Source of the DNA: Cherax quadricarinatus
Taxonomy: Eukaryota; Arthropoda; Malacostraca; Decapoda; Parastacidae
NCBI RefSeq assembly: GCF_038502225.1
Contig: NC_091391.1
Location: 1,221,502 to 1,285,501, forward strand
DNA: 64,000 nt
Reading direction: 5' to 3'
The position numbers and the translations under genes are program-made. Positions 31,380 through 43,200 of this stretch are shown one piece after another. Below the pieces are notes generated by a model that had not been told where the DNA came from, searched no databases, and saw only the letters and a list, made by a program, of their open reading frames with translations. Positions within the stretch are counted from its first letter, which is position 1; each line of letters opens with the position of its first letter.

Positions 31380-31760
31380 AATTAGTATTATATTTAGGGG
31401 AAAGTCCTAAACCTGTAGGGGTCATACAGCCCTGTGGTACCTAGTTCAGCCATCACAACTTTGGGGCCCAGTCCCTGGATCCATTACGTACCTCTGTAAT
31501 CTGTAAATACCTTTGTAACTTGTCATGATTGTGACTAGACCTACCTGGAGTTCATTACCTTTGTAAATTGTGAGTTCATTACCTTTGTAAATTGTGAGTT
31601 CATTACCTTTGTAAATTGTGAGTTCATTACCTCTGTAACTTGCTCAGCTATCAAAACTTTGGAGTCCAGTCCCTGGACCAATTATGTACCTCTGTAATCT
31701 TTTGACTACCGCCCACAGGATGGGTCTGGGGTTCATAATAAACATATTAAACTACTAACT
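31380..31760 (-). mobile_element. Retroposon 'R' copy with internal 24-bp triplication
   Basis: In antisense it carries the text from which the 41-bp array derives (GTACATAATTGGTCCAGGGA, CTGGACTCCAAAGTTTTGAT) plus CCCATCCTGTGGGCGGTAGT and an AATATGTTTATTATGAACCCC end. GAGTTCATTACCTTTGTAAA is repeated three times at 31551-31640, an incipient tandem repeat inside the element. Confidence 0.65.
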
Positions 31761-32062
31761 AACTAAGCCCTGTGGAACAGGAGGCAGTTATATTTAATCC
31801 ATTAAAATGGAGTTAAAGTCCAGTTCCTTGGATGAAGAGCCCCTCAGCAGCAGTAGTGATAGACATAGCCACAAGTGGGTGGGGCCCACTAGTGGAAGTA
31901 GGTTAGATATATAATGTGGGTCACAGAGTTAGCAGTGTAGTTGTAGAATCTTGTATTCTCAGTACAGGCGGGGGCCCCACTTTACAGCACTTCGCATTTC
32001 ACTAATGCAGCAGTTTTCAATTATATCCATTCTTCATCTATTCAGACTTCCTACAGTAAGCA
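31761..32062. other. Spacer
   Basis: No feature recognised beyond a possible repeat H scrap (AAGAGCCCCTCAGCAGCAGT, 31837). Confidence 0.45.
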
Positions 32063-32990
32063 CAGTGGACCCCCGGTTCACGTCATTAATCCATTCCTGA
32101 GAGCTCATCGTAAACCAAAATTATCGGAAAGCGAATCAGTTTTCCCCATAAGAAATAATGGAAATCAAATTAATCTGTGCAAGACACCCAAAAGTATGAA
32201 AAAAAAAAATTACCACATGAAATATTAAGTTTAATGCAATAGAATAATTACAATAGCAATAATAAAAATAGAATGAGCACAACAGAATAATTGACACTTA
32301 CCTTTAATGAAGATCTGGTGATGATTGATGGGATGGGAGGACGGGAGAGTATGGATGGTGTTAGTGTTTAGAAGGGGAATCCCCTTCCATTACGACTTGA
32401 GGTAGCAAGTACTTTTCCGAGGCTACTTCCCTTCTTCTTTTAATGCCACTAGGACCAGCTTGAGAGTCACCGGACTTGTGTCGCACAACATATCTGTCCA
32501 TAGAGGCCTTTACCTCCCGTTCCTTTATGACTTTCCTAAGGTGTTTCACAACATCGTCAGTGTAATAGTCACCAGCACGGCTTGCAGTAGCTGTGTCAGG
32601 GTGATTATTATCAAAAGAGGTTTGCACTTCAAGCAACTTTGCACACATTTCCTTAAATTCAATAGTCATTAGCACCCTTGGTCTCAATGGGTTGGCACTA
32701 GAGGCTTTCTTGGGGCCCATGGTGACTTATTTTGCAGAAACAAGCACCAGAAACAGTGATAATATGGATAATATGGAATGCACCGAATGTATCCTTAGAT
32801 GCGCACACACTGGCTGGCTTGTAAACACTGGCACACATGGGGCAGTTCAAGCCACATGTGGACACGTCTTGTACGAATCGTATTGCGTACCGGGTTTTGT
32901 TACGGGAACCGGGGCAATTTTTTGGCGATATAACACTTCGGATACCGGATTTGTCGGTTACCGGTGACTTCGCGAACCGGGGGTCCACTG
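32063..32990 (-). mobile_element. Internally deleted Tigger/pogo-like DNA transposon
   Basis: The terminal inverted repeats are CAGTGGACCCCCGGTTCACG at 32063 and its near-complement CGCGAACCGGGGGTCCACTG ending at 32990. The right flank is TA; the left flanking dinucleotide is CA, probably mutated. It encloses a minus-strand transposase remnant. Its TIR resembles those of the ~203-bp MITEs in the gene introns, so it is a plausible relative of their source. Confidence 0.85.
32361..32720 (-). pseudogene. Tigger-like transposase remnant: N-terminus fused to C-terminus
   Basis: This is a 119-residue intact frame starting MGPKKASSANP, the typical opening of Tigger-type transposases. After about 14 residues it passes into a C-terminal-like section: an EFKEMCAKLLEV segment, then YTDDVVKHLRKVIKEREVKASMDRYVV, similar in layout to the conserved Tigger tail before the nuclear-localisation-like KRRRE. 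The helix-turn-helix DNA-binding domains and the DDE catalytic core (several hundred residues) are missing, so it cannot transpose. The fusion stays in frame with no stops. It may be simple internal deletion; whether the short protein is made or interferes with transposition is unknown. Confidence 0.7.
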
Positions 32991-33190
32991 TATATTCACC
33001 ACTCACTATAAGCTAAGGACAAAAATATTTTAAGGTGAGTAATGTGTGTACTGTATATGCATTTTCAGGCTTAAATCTATTGCTCACTAAATATATAATA
33101 GTGTAAACATGTTATCGGGCTTTTATATGCATTTAAAATTGAAAAAAGGCTGTGTTTCACTTTACAGTGATTTTTGTTGTACAGCAGTAA

Positions 33191-33558
33191 CCTGGAACCC
33201 AACCTGCTGTATAAGCAGGAACCCAACCTGCTGTATAAGCAGGAACCCAACCTGCTGTATAAGCAGGAACCCAACCTGCTGTATAAGCAGGAACCCAACC
33301 TGCTGTATAAGCAGGAACCCAACCTGCTGCATAAGCAGGAACCCAACCTGCTGTATAAGCAGGAACCCAACCTGCTGTACAAGCAGGAACCCAACCTGCT
33401 GTATAAGCAGGAACCCAACCTGCTGTATAAGCAGGAATCCAACCTGCTGTATAAGCAGGAACCCAACCTGCTGTATAAGCAGGAACCCAACCTGCTGTAT
33501 AAGCAGGAACCCAACCTGCTGTATAAGCAGGAACCCAACCTGCTGTATAAGCAGGACC
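33191..33558. repeat. 24-bp minisatellite with hairpin-forming unit
   Basis: Fifteen copies of GTATAAGCAGGAACCCAACC plus TGCT. AGCAGG-AACCCAA-CCTGCT is a 6-bp inverted repeat in every unit. Four frames are open because 24 is a multiple of 3. Confidence 0.95.
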
Positions 33559-33988
33559 TGACTGTACCAAGATTCCATTGTATTGGAAATTAAAAATGAA
33601 TGGTAAATATGTCTAGATATACACTAAAAGCAAGTAAAAACGCATCTCTAGAATTGTATCGTTACTTGCATGATGTTTATATGCTGATGACGGAAAAGAA
33701 ATGAGTGAAAATTTTGGGAGTTCGGTATAAATCAACGTTCAAGGATCGTTGATTCATTACCTTTTGGATTCAGGATCGTTTTTCATTACCTTTTGCCACC
33801 CCTGTTAGGAACAATGTGACCCTATCTTTATGAATGAAGCATAACTATGACCCTTGTGGGTTTAGAGTTTCATTTCAATTGAATAATAACTGAACCATAA
33901 CTGTGTTTACATATTATGCTAAAACTGACTCTGACATACTAGTGTACTGTATAGTTGGAATATAATATAACCTTATTTAACATTTCAG

Positions 33989-34290
33989 GATGATGAGTGT
34001 TTAAGCCATTGGTAGCCCTAGTGGAGGGTGGTGGCTGGTGCCACTAGAGGGCTATATGGACCAGTCTGCTCCAGAGTTAACTACTTGTGGCAGCCCCTCT
34101 GAGAGCAAGAATGGAAGTCCAGTGCACAAGAGAGCCAGGGAGCGCGTCCGTGGTCTGCCTCGGCTGCTGGCCATTAACGCTCTGGTGTGTGGGGTGGAGA
34201 TAGTGTCCAGTGCTGCCTTTACATACATCCCTCCACTCCTGCTGAAGGCAGGATATACTGAGACTATCATGACAATCATCCTCGGCATTG
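33989..34290 (+). CDS. Slc45: SLC45-like first coding exon
   Basis: The acceptor is TTTAACATTTCAG at 33976-33988; part of the 5' UTR lies in this exon. The first ATG in frame is 34056 (MDQSAPELTTCG). A GTG 18 bp upstream is in frame but not a credible start. It encodes a polar N-tail with basic KRARERVRGLPR (cytosolic), TM1 (about LLAINALVCGVEIVSSAAFTY) and the start of TM2. The donor is ATTG|GTGAGT at 34291, leaving phase 1. Confidence 0.85.
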
Positions 34291-37200
34291 GTGAGTTCAA
34301 CATCCTCGTACTGAATGTAACTATAATTATCATTTATAATGTTATATTTTTATATATTTAACTACTAATAAATAATAATACATACTGTATTTTATATCCA
34401 AGAGACATAATTTTTACAAAATTGGATGATGTTTAACAATAAATGGAAATCCCTTGGTTAGGCATATCATTTCAAGTGTAGTACATATTATATGTATATA
34501 CAGTGGTACCCCGAGTTTCGAACTTTCTTCGTTCCAGAAGGCTGTTCGAGTGCCGTTACTGAACGAATTTGTTCCCATAAGGAATAACGTAAATTAGATT
34601 AGTCCATTCTAGACCCTCAATAATACACTTACAAAAGCACTTACAGTAATACACTTACATATTTGGTCGAGTTGGGAGCAGTTTGAAACTCGGGTTACCA
34701 CTGTACTTTATCTTTACAATGGCTAGGAATTGAATCCAGTTCAGCTGCTTAGAAAGTACCTAAGCTCACCAGAGCATTATTTTTTTAATTTTAATGACTT
34801 TGCCATTCCCAAATTACAGTGGACCCCTGGTTTACAATATTATTTCATTCCAGAAGTATGTTCAGGTGCCAGTACTGAACTAATTTGTTCCCATAAGGAA
34901 TATTGTGAATTAGGTTAGTCCATTTCAGACTCCCAAACATACACGTACAAACGCACTTACATAAATACACTTACATAATTGGTCGCATTGGGAGCTGATC
35001 GTAAAGCGGGGGTCCACTGTATTTTAGCTGTATCATTCTTCTTGTATTTGGATTCAGAAGAAGGTCGATTAAGTCTTATTCTCTTTCCGTACCATCTTAT
35101 TGGCTTGTTCATGGGATAACTGGCATTCTTGACACCACAGTGTCTTCTCTGTATTGTCTCTTACTTGTTGGTTAATATTATCCATCATAATCCATAGCAT
35201 ATTTAGTTTATAATAATATCTCTAAACAGATGTACTAAACACTGGTTAACCCTTAAGTGGTCCAAACGTATATATACGTTTTTTCAACATCTGAAAGTAT
35301 GTAAAAAAATGTAGATTTTTTTTTATTTTACGTGTGAAAACGTGTAAAAAAACTTTTATCGACATTTTTTTTTTTGTTTTATTTGAAAATATGTAAAAAA
35401 AGTAGATCTACTTTTGTAGCATTACGAATTTGAACGTCGATCTGTTTGGACCGTTTAAGGGTTAATGGTAGAGATGAACTAAGGACTCCTTAATTATTAC
35501 TACCGTATTTTATGGCATCGAAGACACTGTTTTATCCCCAAAATAATTCTCGAAAATTTACAGTGTCTCGGAGGCAGAAGTACTGTTTATCTTTTTTTCT
35601 ACAATTTAGCCAATCAGAATTGGGGTAGGGGTGTCCTTGACACCCCTACCCCAATTACAGTGGAATGTCAAAAATCGAACTGCTCCCAACACAACCAATT
35701 ATGTAAGTGTATTTTTGTAAGTGCTTTTATAAGTGTATTTTTAAGGGTCTGAAATGGACTAATCTAATTTACATTATTCCTGATGGGAATAAATTCATTC
35801 GGGAAAGGCACTCGAACAGACTTCTGGACCGAAGAAAGTTCGATATTTGAGGTTCCACTGTAGTAGGGGTGTCCTCGACACCCCTACTTGTTCGCCATAA
35901 AATATGGTAAATAGATGCATAGCAGTTAGTAGACTGTTAGGTTGTGTCCTCTCAGTCCAACCTTATTAGGTACAGTCAAATCTCTTATTAGCTATTCTAT
36001 ATAGTGCGATTTTTTTGCAAATGTAATTGAAACGGTGCATAGAAAATTGAGTAGCACATACCATGAAGGCATTTTCAATTGCATTTACAAACAAATTGCA
36101 CTTTATAGAAGGGCTTAAGAAGAGCTGACTGATGTTCTAATAATGCTACTGTATTCTGTACTAAATTCTGTGCCAGTACAACTCATTATGAGTCAATAAA
36201 TGCCATGATTTACATTACTGGGGTGTATAAAACAAAAATACTGTAACTAAAATAACTTTTATTTCTTATAAGCATAGAAGTTACAATAGTTTAACAGTTA
36301 TTTTAACCCTTAAATGGTCCAAACGTATATATACGTCCACGCGTGTAGCGCCCCAAACGTATATACAGTGGACCCCCGCATAACGATCACCTCCGAATGC
36401 GACCAATTATGTAAGCGTATTTATGTAAGTGCGTTTGTAAGTGTATGTTTGGGGATCTGAAATGGACTAATCTACTTCACAATATTCCTTATGGGAACAA
36501 ATTCGGTCAGTACTGGCACCTGAACATACTTCTGGAGTGAAAAAATATCGTTAACCGGGGGTCCACTGTATACGTTTGTCATTCATTCAACATTGCCACG
36601 ATAAGCCTGAGTCACCTAGACATGAGAGAATGGGTGTGCGCACTCACTGTGCGCCATATTAAAATAATTGGGGATGCCTGGGTACCATATGCTCTTTTTT
36701 TCTTTTAAAAGAAAATATTTTTTTTTCCTAAAAAAATTTGGGGCGCTACGCGAGTGAACGTATATATACGTTTGGACCGTTTAAGGGTTAATTGCAATTT
36801 TGATACAATTTTAATGCATACTACCTAATATATATGGACAGTATAATGGTAAAATGTCAAACCCATATATAATGTCATGCTAAAATCCTCATTATCTGTA
36901 ATTATAATCCAACCTGTAATCATAATCCAATGTGTAATTATAATCCAACCTGTAATCATAATCCAACCTGTAATTATAATCCAACCTGTAATTATAATCC
37001 AACCTGTAATTATAATCCAACCTGTAATTATAATCCAACCTGTAATTATAATCCAACCTGTAATCATAATCCAACCTGTAATTATAATCCAACCTGTAAT
37101 CATAATCCAACGTGTAATTATAATCCAACCTGTAATCATAATCCAACGTGTAATTATAATCCAACCTGTAATCATAATCCAACCTGTAATTATAATCCAA

Positions 37201-40200
37201 CCTGTAATCATAATCCAACCTGTAATTATAATCCAACCTGTAATTATAATCCAACCTGTAATTATAATCCAACCTGTAATTATAATCCAACCTGTAATTA
37301 TAATCCAACCTGTAATTATAATCCAACCTGTAATTATAATCCAACCTGTAATTATAATCCAACCTGTAATCATAATCCAACCTGTAATCATAATCCAACC
37401 TGTAATTATAATCCAACCTGTAATCATAATCCAACCTGTAATTATAATCCAACCTGTAATTATAATCCAACCTGTAATTATAATCCAACCTGTAATCATA
37501 ATCCAACCTGTCATCATAATCCAACCAGTAATCCTTAAAACAAAGTCAATAAAAGTGTTTATTGTTACAACCACTTATATACAAGCAGTATATACAAGCA
37601 ATATATACAAGCAATATATACAAGTATGTAATATATACAGGCAATCGGTTATTGTTGTATTAATTTTATACAGGTTTAAGTGTGCCCAGAATGCTCTACA
37701 TACAAAGGGTCTTTCTGCCTGCACACTTAAATGTCGCCCACCTCTGTGCAAACATTGTATCATGCTGAAATCGAGAATTTTTAACCTTTAATTATCAACG
37801 TACTGTTTGGAGTACTATCATGGGAAGCCACAGTGCTTGGCCTTCCCCTCAAGGGAGATTCCTTGATATTTGTGAGGGACTCTTGATTAAAGGAATTAGA
37901 TTTCATCTCTGCTTCCTTGGGTCGTGCCTGATTGGCTTTATTCCCTTCTGTATGATTCCTGTACGTTTAATGCTCTTTTCTCTTCCCTCATGAATGTAAT
38001 AATGATGATGTGTTTAATCCAACTACTTTCCTGGACATAGTGACGGTGCTTCTGTTTGCTGAGTGAAGCATCAGATGAACCTCTGTGCTGGGACGACCAC
38101 AATCTTTCATCATTTTACTCTCTACCCTCTTCTCTCCTTCCATAGCTCCCTCATCTTTGGATATATGGTGGTACCTCGGGATATGAACTTTTTTCATTCC
38201 AGAGGGCTGTTCGAGTGCTGATACCGAACGAATTTGTTCCCATAAGAAATAATGTAAATTAAATTAATCCATTTCAGACCCCAAAAGTACGCTTACAAAA
38301 GCACTTACGTAAATACACTTACATAATTGTTCGCGTTTTGAGCTGTTTGTGTCCCAAGGTACCACTGTACTTTGATATGCAGGATCTTCGATGGGTATTC
38401 AGAGTTTTCCTACTTGCAGCTCAGCCCTGGGCCAGGCTTATCTGGTGCTTACCTGGTCAACTAGGCTGTTGCTGGTGGTGGCCAACTGGCTCATACAGCC
38501 TGATTGATCTGGCACCTGATGGAGGTACTTGTTTAGTTTCCTCTTCAAGACTTGTACACATTTCCCATCAGTGTTTCTGATATCATCTATCAAGATGTAC
38601 ATTCTGGGACCACAGATGCTGATACAGTATTCTGTTATTATATCCATGGTGCCCCTGCTTTTCACTGGGTAACTTTTACGTTTGAGAAATGTTAAATAAC
38701 CTCTCACTCCAGTATGTTGTTATGGCATTGTACAGATTTCAGACCAGGTCCTTGAATACCTCCCATGTGCATTATGTATTGTGTAATCACATACAGTGGT
38801 ACCTTGGGATACAAACTTAATTCATTCCAGAAAGCTGTTCGAGTGCCAATACTGAACGAATTTGTTCCCATAAGGATTAATGTAAATTAGATTAATCTGT
38901 TTCACACCCCTAAAAATACACTACATAATTTTTTTAAATTAGGAGCTGTTTGTATGCCGAGGTACCACTGTATCTCCTCGGCTCCTAAGATTACGTAATT
39001 ATGACTTTTAGGAAATCCCATTGATTCACATGTTGTATTGGCCCTGCAGGCCGTGAATGATCTCTATCTCTTCCAGCTCAGATTCCACATATTAATAGAA
39101 GTGGGAAGTACAGTGCCTGTGCTCTAAAGGAGATGTTTGAGATATTTGCTGTTTGGAGGGACATCTAAACTGTCATAAGATAAGATAAGATTTCATTCGG
39201 ATTTTTAACCCTGGAGGGTTAGCCACCCAGAATAACCCAAGAAAGTCAGTGCGTCATCGAGGACTGTCTAACTTATTTCCATTGGGGTCCTCAATCTTGT
39301 CCCCCAAGATGCAACCCACACCAGTCGACTAACACCCAGGTACCTATTTGCTGCTAGGTGAACAGGACAACAGGTGTAAGAAACAGGTCGAAATGTTTCC
39401 ACCCGCCGGGAATCGAACCCAGGCCCTCGGTGTGTGAAGCAGGAGCTTTAGCCACCAGACAGTGATAGTGTGAATGATGGTAAGTGTTACTTTTTCGGGT
39501 CACCCTGCCTTGGTGGGAGACTGCCAGAATGCTAAACTAAAATGTAAATATACAAGGTAAAAGGACACAAGTGCAACTAAGAACATAAGAACATAAGAAA
39601 GGAGGAACACTGCAGCAGGCCTGTTGGCCCATACTAGGCAGGTCCTTTACAATTCATCCCACTACCAAAACATTTGCCCAACCCAATTTTCAATGCTACC
39701 CAAGAAATAAGCTCTGATATGCAAGTCCCACTCAAATCCAACCACTCTCACTCATAAGAACAGCATTCTGTTGTGGCAACATTTGACAGAGCTCCTAAAG
39801 AGCAAAATGTTGCCACAATAAAATGTTTCATTAGTTGCACTTGTGTCCTTTTACATAACATATTATCGGTAGTTCTTCCAACATTATTACAAAATAAAAA
39901 TAGACAAATTCATGAATATGATGGCAGTAAAAATACCCAAGTGTTGTACGTGCATCTTATTCCTCAGCTCCCTTCCTGGACATGATGACGGTGCCTTTGC
40001 TTGCCGAGTGGAGTGACAGGTGTACCTCTATGCTGGGACGACGACGACCCTTCATCATGTTCCTATCCACCGTCCTACTTCTCTCTCTCATTCTCATCCC
40101 ATATGGATCCACCATCACTACTATTGTTATAGGAAATAATTCACCTAGAGTGAAGTAAGTGACAGAGAAAGAAATTTGTCTTTGAATTAGAAATATATAG

Positions 40201-43200
40201 AGCCTCTCCTCAGCGACGTACTCATTTACCGACAACTCGGACTTACGACAAGCTCTCAGACCAGTATGCATTCCTAAATACATGTAATGTACGTATATTA
40301 GAGTTGATTTCCTCTATTCTGTTTATTATAATATACAGTACACTACTGTATAAACATTTAAAAATACACCTACCATCCGACTTACGACTGAGTTCAGTTC
40401 CGAGAAACCGGTCGTAAGTCGAAATGGTCGTAAGTCGAACTTTACTACTGAATATCAACATCACATTTTTGTAATGACTTTATTTTATTGTTTTATTTTG
40501 GTATTTCATGTTTTACTTTACTTTTTATGTTGTTAGTACTGTATTTTATACTGTAAGGTTTAGGATAAACACTGTGTACAACACAAATACTGGTTTATTT
40601 CCCAGAAATTTGGCATAAAAAACACGGTCGTAAGTCGAGTGGTCGTAAGTCAAGCAGGTCGTAAGTCGGATGGTAGATGTATACCAGAAATGTTATAAAT
40701 GGTGCAAAGGTGACATTAAGACAATATCAAAGATGTTTGACACAAACTCACTACCAGTATACATACAGTGGTACCTTGGGATACGAGCTTATTTTGTTCC
40801 AGAAGGCTGCTCGAGTGCTGATACCAAACAAATTTGTTCCCATAAGGAATAATGTAAATTAGATTAATCTGTTTCAGATGTCCAAAAATACACTTACAAA
40901 AGCACTTACATAAATGCACTTATATAATTGTTAGCATTTTGAGGTGTTCATATCCCAAGATACCACTGTTATGTGCTCCTCACTTAGTGACGAGTTTGTT
41001 TACTGACGTGGTCTTGGGAACGGAACTCCGTCGTTAACCCCTTCAGGGTCCAAGGCCCAAATCTAAAGTGGTGTCCCAGTGTCCAAGAATTTAAAAAAAA
41101 AAAAATTATTTTTTCTTATGAAATGATAGAGAATCTTTGTGTGAAGGTAATAAAACAAAAAGTATGAAATTTGATGGAAAATTGACGAAATTATGCTCTC
41201 GCGAATTTTGATGTGTCAGTGATATTTGCGAATCGGCGATTTTGCCGACTTTGACTCCCATTTTAGGCCAATCACATTATTCCAGTCAACCAAATTCTTA
41301 GCTATTTCACTAGTATTACTTCTATTCTATCAATTGAGCACAAGAAATCGCCAAGTCAACTGTTTCAACTACAAATTAAAGTGATGGGAAATTGTTAATT
41401 TGGCCAATTTAACACAAAGTTCAAAATATTCCAATTTCAAAATAGGGTCCAGAATAAACAATGTAAGTATTCCTGGCACTAAACTAACATTTCCTCTGTT
41501 CATTAGTTATGTTTTGAGGCTTTACAAATAAATTCCATTTTGATTTTTTATTCACATAATGAATTTTTATTCACACCAAAAAATAGAAGATTTACTGTTA
41601 TGCAATACTGTAATAATTGTACAAATATCATCACCATATTTGTAAATGTATATTAGACCCACCAGCTGACGTGTATTAGACGTGTGAGGTCGTTTGTTTA
41701 CTCTTGAACATCATCAAAAATTTAACATTTCTGCTACTTTGAGCTCAGTTTCAAGCCATTTCCAGTGCTAAAACCAATCAAGATCATCTCTATTTCTGTC
41801 ATATGTCTTCCATTCTATCAAATGAGACCAAGAAATCGCAAATACAACTATAAAAAACATATGAAAAAACACTGCAAAGTTGCTGTTTTAATCGAAAAAT
41901 CATGATTTCAGTTTTTTTCTCTCATTATACACAGTGTGCTGCAGGATATGTTTTATGTGGTGCACACATACCACATAGATGTATTCTCTCATATCTAGGC
42001 CCAAATGTACCACTCACAGTTTATCAGAGTGAGCTGAACTCATGACATAGATCTACGGCTTGGACCCTGAACGTAAAGCCGTAGATCTATGGGACGGACC
42101 CTGAAAGGGTTAAGTGAGGAGAGGCTGTATACGTATTTTGAACATTTGAATGTTTAGGGTTATGGAGTAGCAATATTTCTGCCATGATCCAAACCATATT
42201 CATTGTGCAGAATGAACCTTATGGGTTTAGGGTTCTTTATAAATACAGTAATACTGCTAATAATAATAGATGTGCAAAAACCTTCAAAGCTTTAAAGACA
42301 ATAGTGTGATCCATCTTATACGATTATTCAGTAGTTAGATTTTGATAAATTAGACACATGTGCAACTCTTGGGTATCTTTATTGAGGAAACGTTTCGCCA
42401 CACAGTGGCTTCATCAGTCCATACGTAGGAGAAACTTGAAGAATAGGAGGAGAATGAGGTAATCAGTCCCTCAACCTTGAGTCGATGTGTTCAGTCCATC
42501 GACTCAAGGTTGAAGGACTGATTACCTCATTCTCCTCCTATTCTTCAAGTTTCTCCTACGTATGGACTGATGAAGCCACTGTGTGGCAAAACGTTTCCTC
42601 AATAAAGATACCCAAGAGTTGCACATGTGTCTAATTTATCAACTTGTCAGTTCTCTGAACCATTCATCTACAAACCTGTTAGATTTTAATGAAAATTAAA
42701 CTTCTTGTTATGCATTTCTATCGACTACATTTTTTTTTATTGTATTACTGTATTGACTGTATTATTATTATTATTATTATTATTGAGCACTTGCCCCTCA
42801 GGGAAGGTTCCTTGATGCTGGTGAGGGGCTCTTGATCTGGGGAATTGGATCTGTGCTCCAGTTTTATGAATTAAGCCTGAATATCTTCCACATTTCCCCC
42901 ACAGGTGCTGTATAATCCTACAGGTTTAGTGCTTCCCCCTTTATAATAATAATATTGAGCACTGGTCAGTGCTCAATAATAACCCACATGGACACAAAAA
43001 CACAGGTGGGTGATTGATATGTATATTTCGATCCCCTGCTGAGATCCTTTTTGGCAGGTCTGCTGAAAAGGACCCCAGAAGGAGGTCAAAACATACAGAT
43101 CAGTCAACCTCCTGTGTTTCTGTCTCCTTGTGGGGTTATTATTGATCATGCATTTTAATGTTATAATCACATCTTTGTTTCAGCATGGTTATTTTGGCCG

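Noticed and set aside
32361..32720. Host gene encoding a 119-residue nuclear protein
   Set aside because: It lies wholly within CAGT-ended inverted repeats and starts with the Tigger transposase N-terminus.
34038..34055. GTG at 34038 as the SLC45 start
   Set aside because: Non-AUG starts are rare in animals and an ATG lies 18 bp downstream in frame.
36825..37574. WIIITG repeat frame as an ice-binding or membrane protein
   Set aside because: 18-bp minisatellite in an intron; all frames open.
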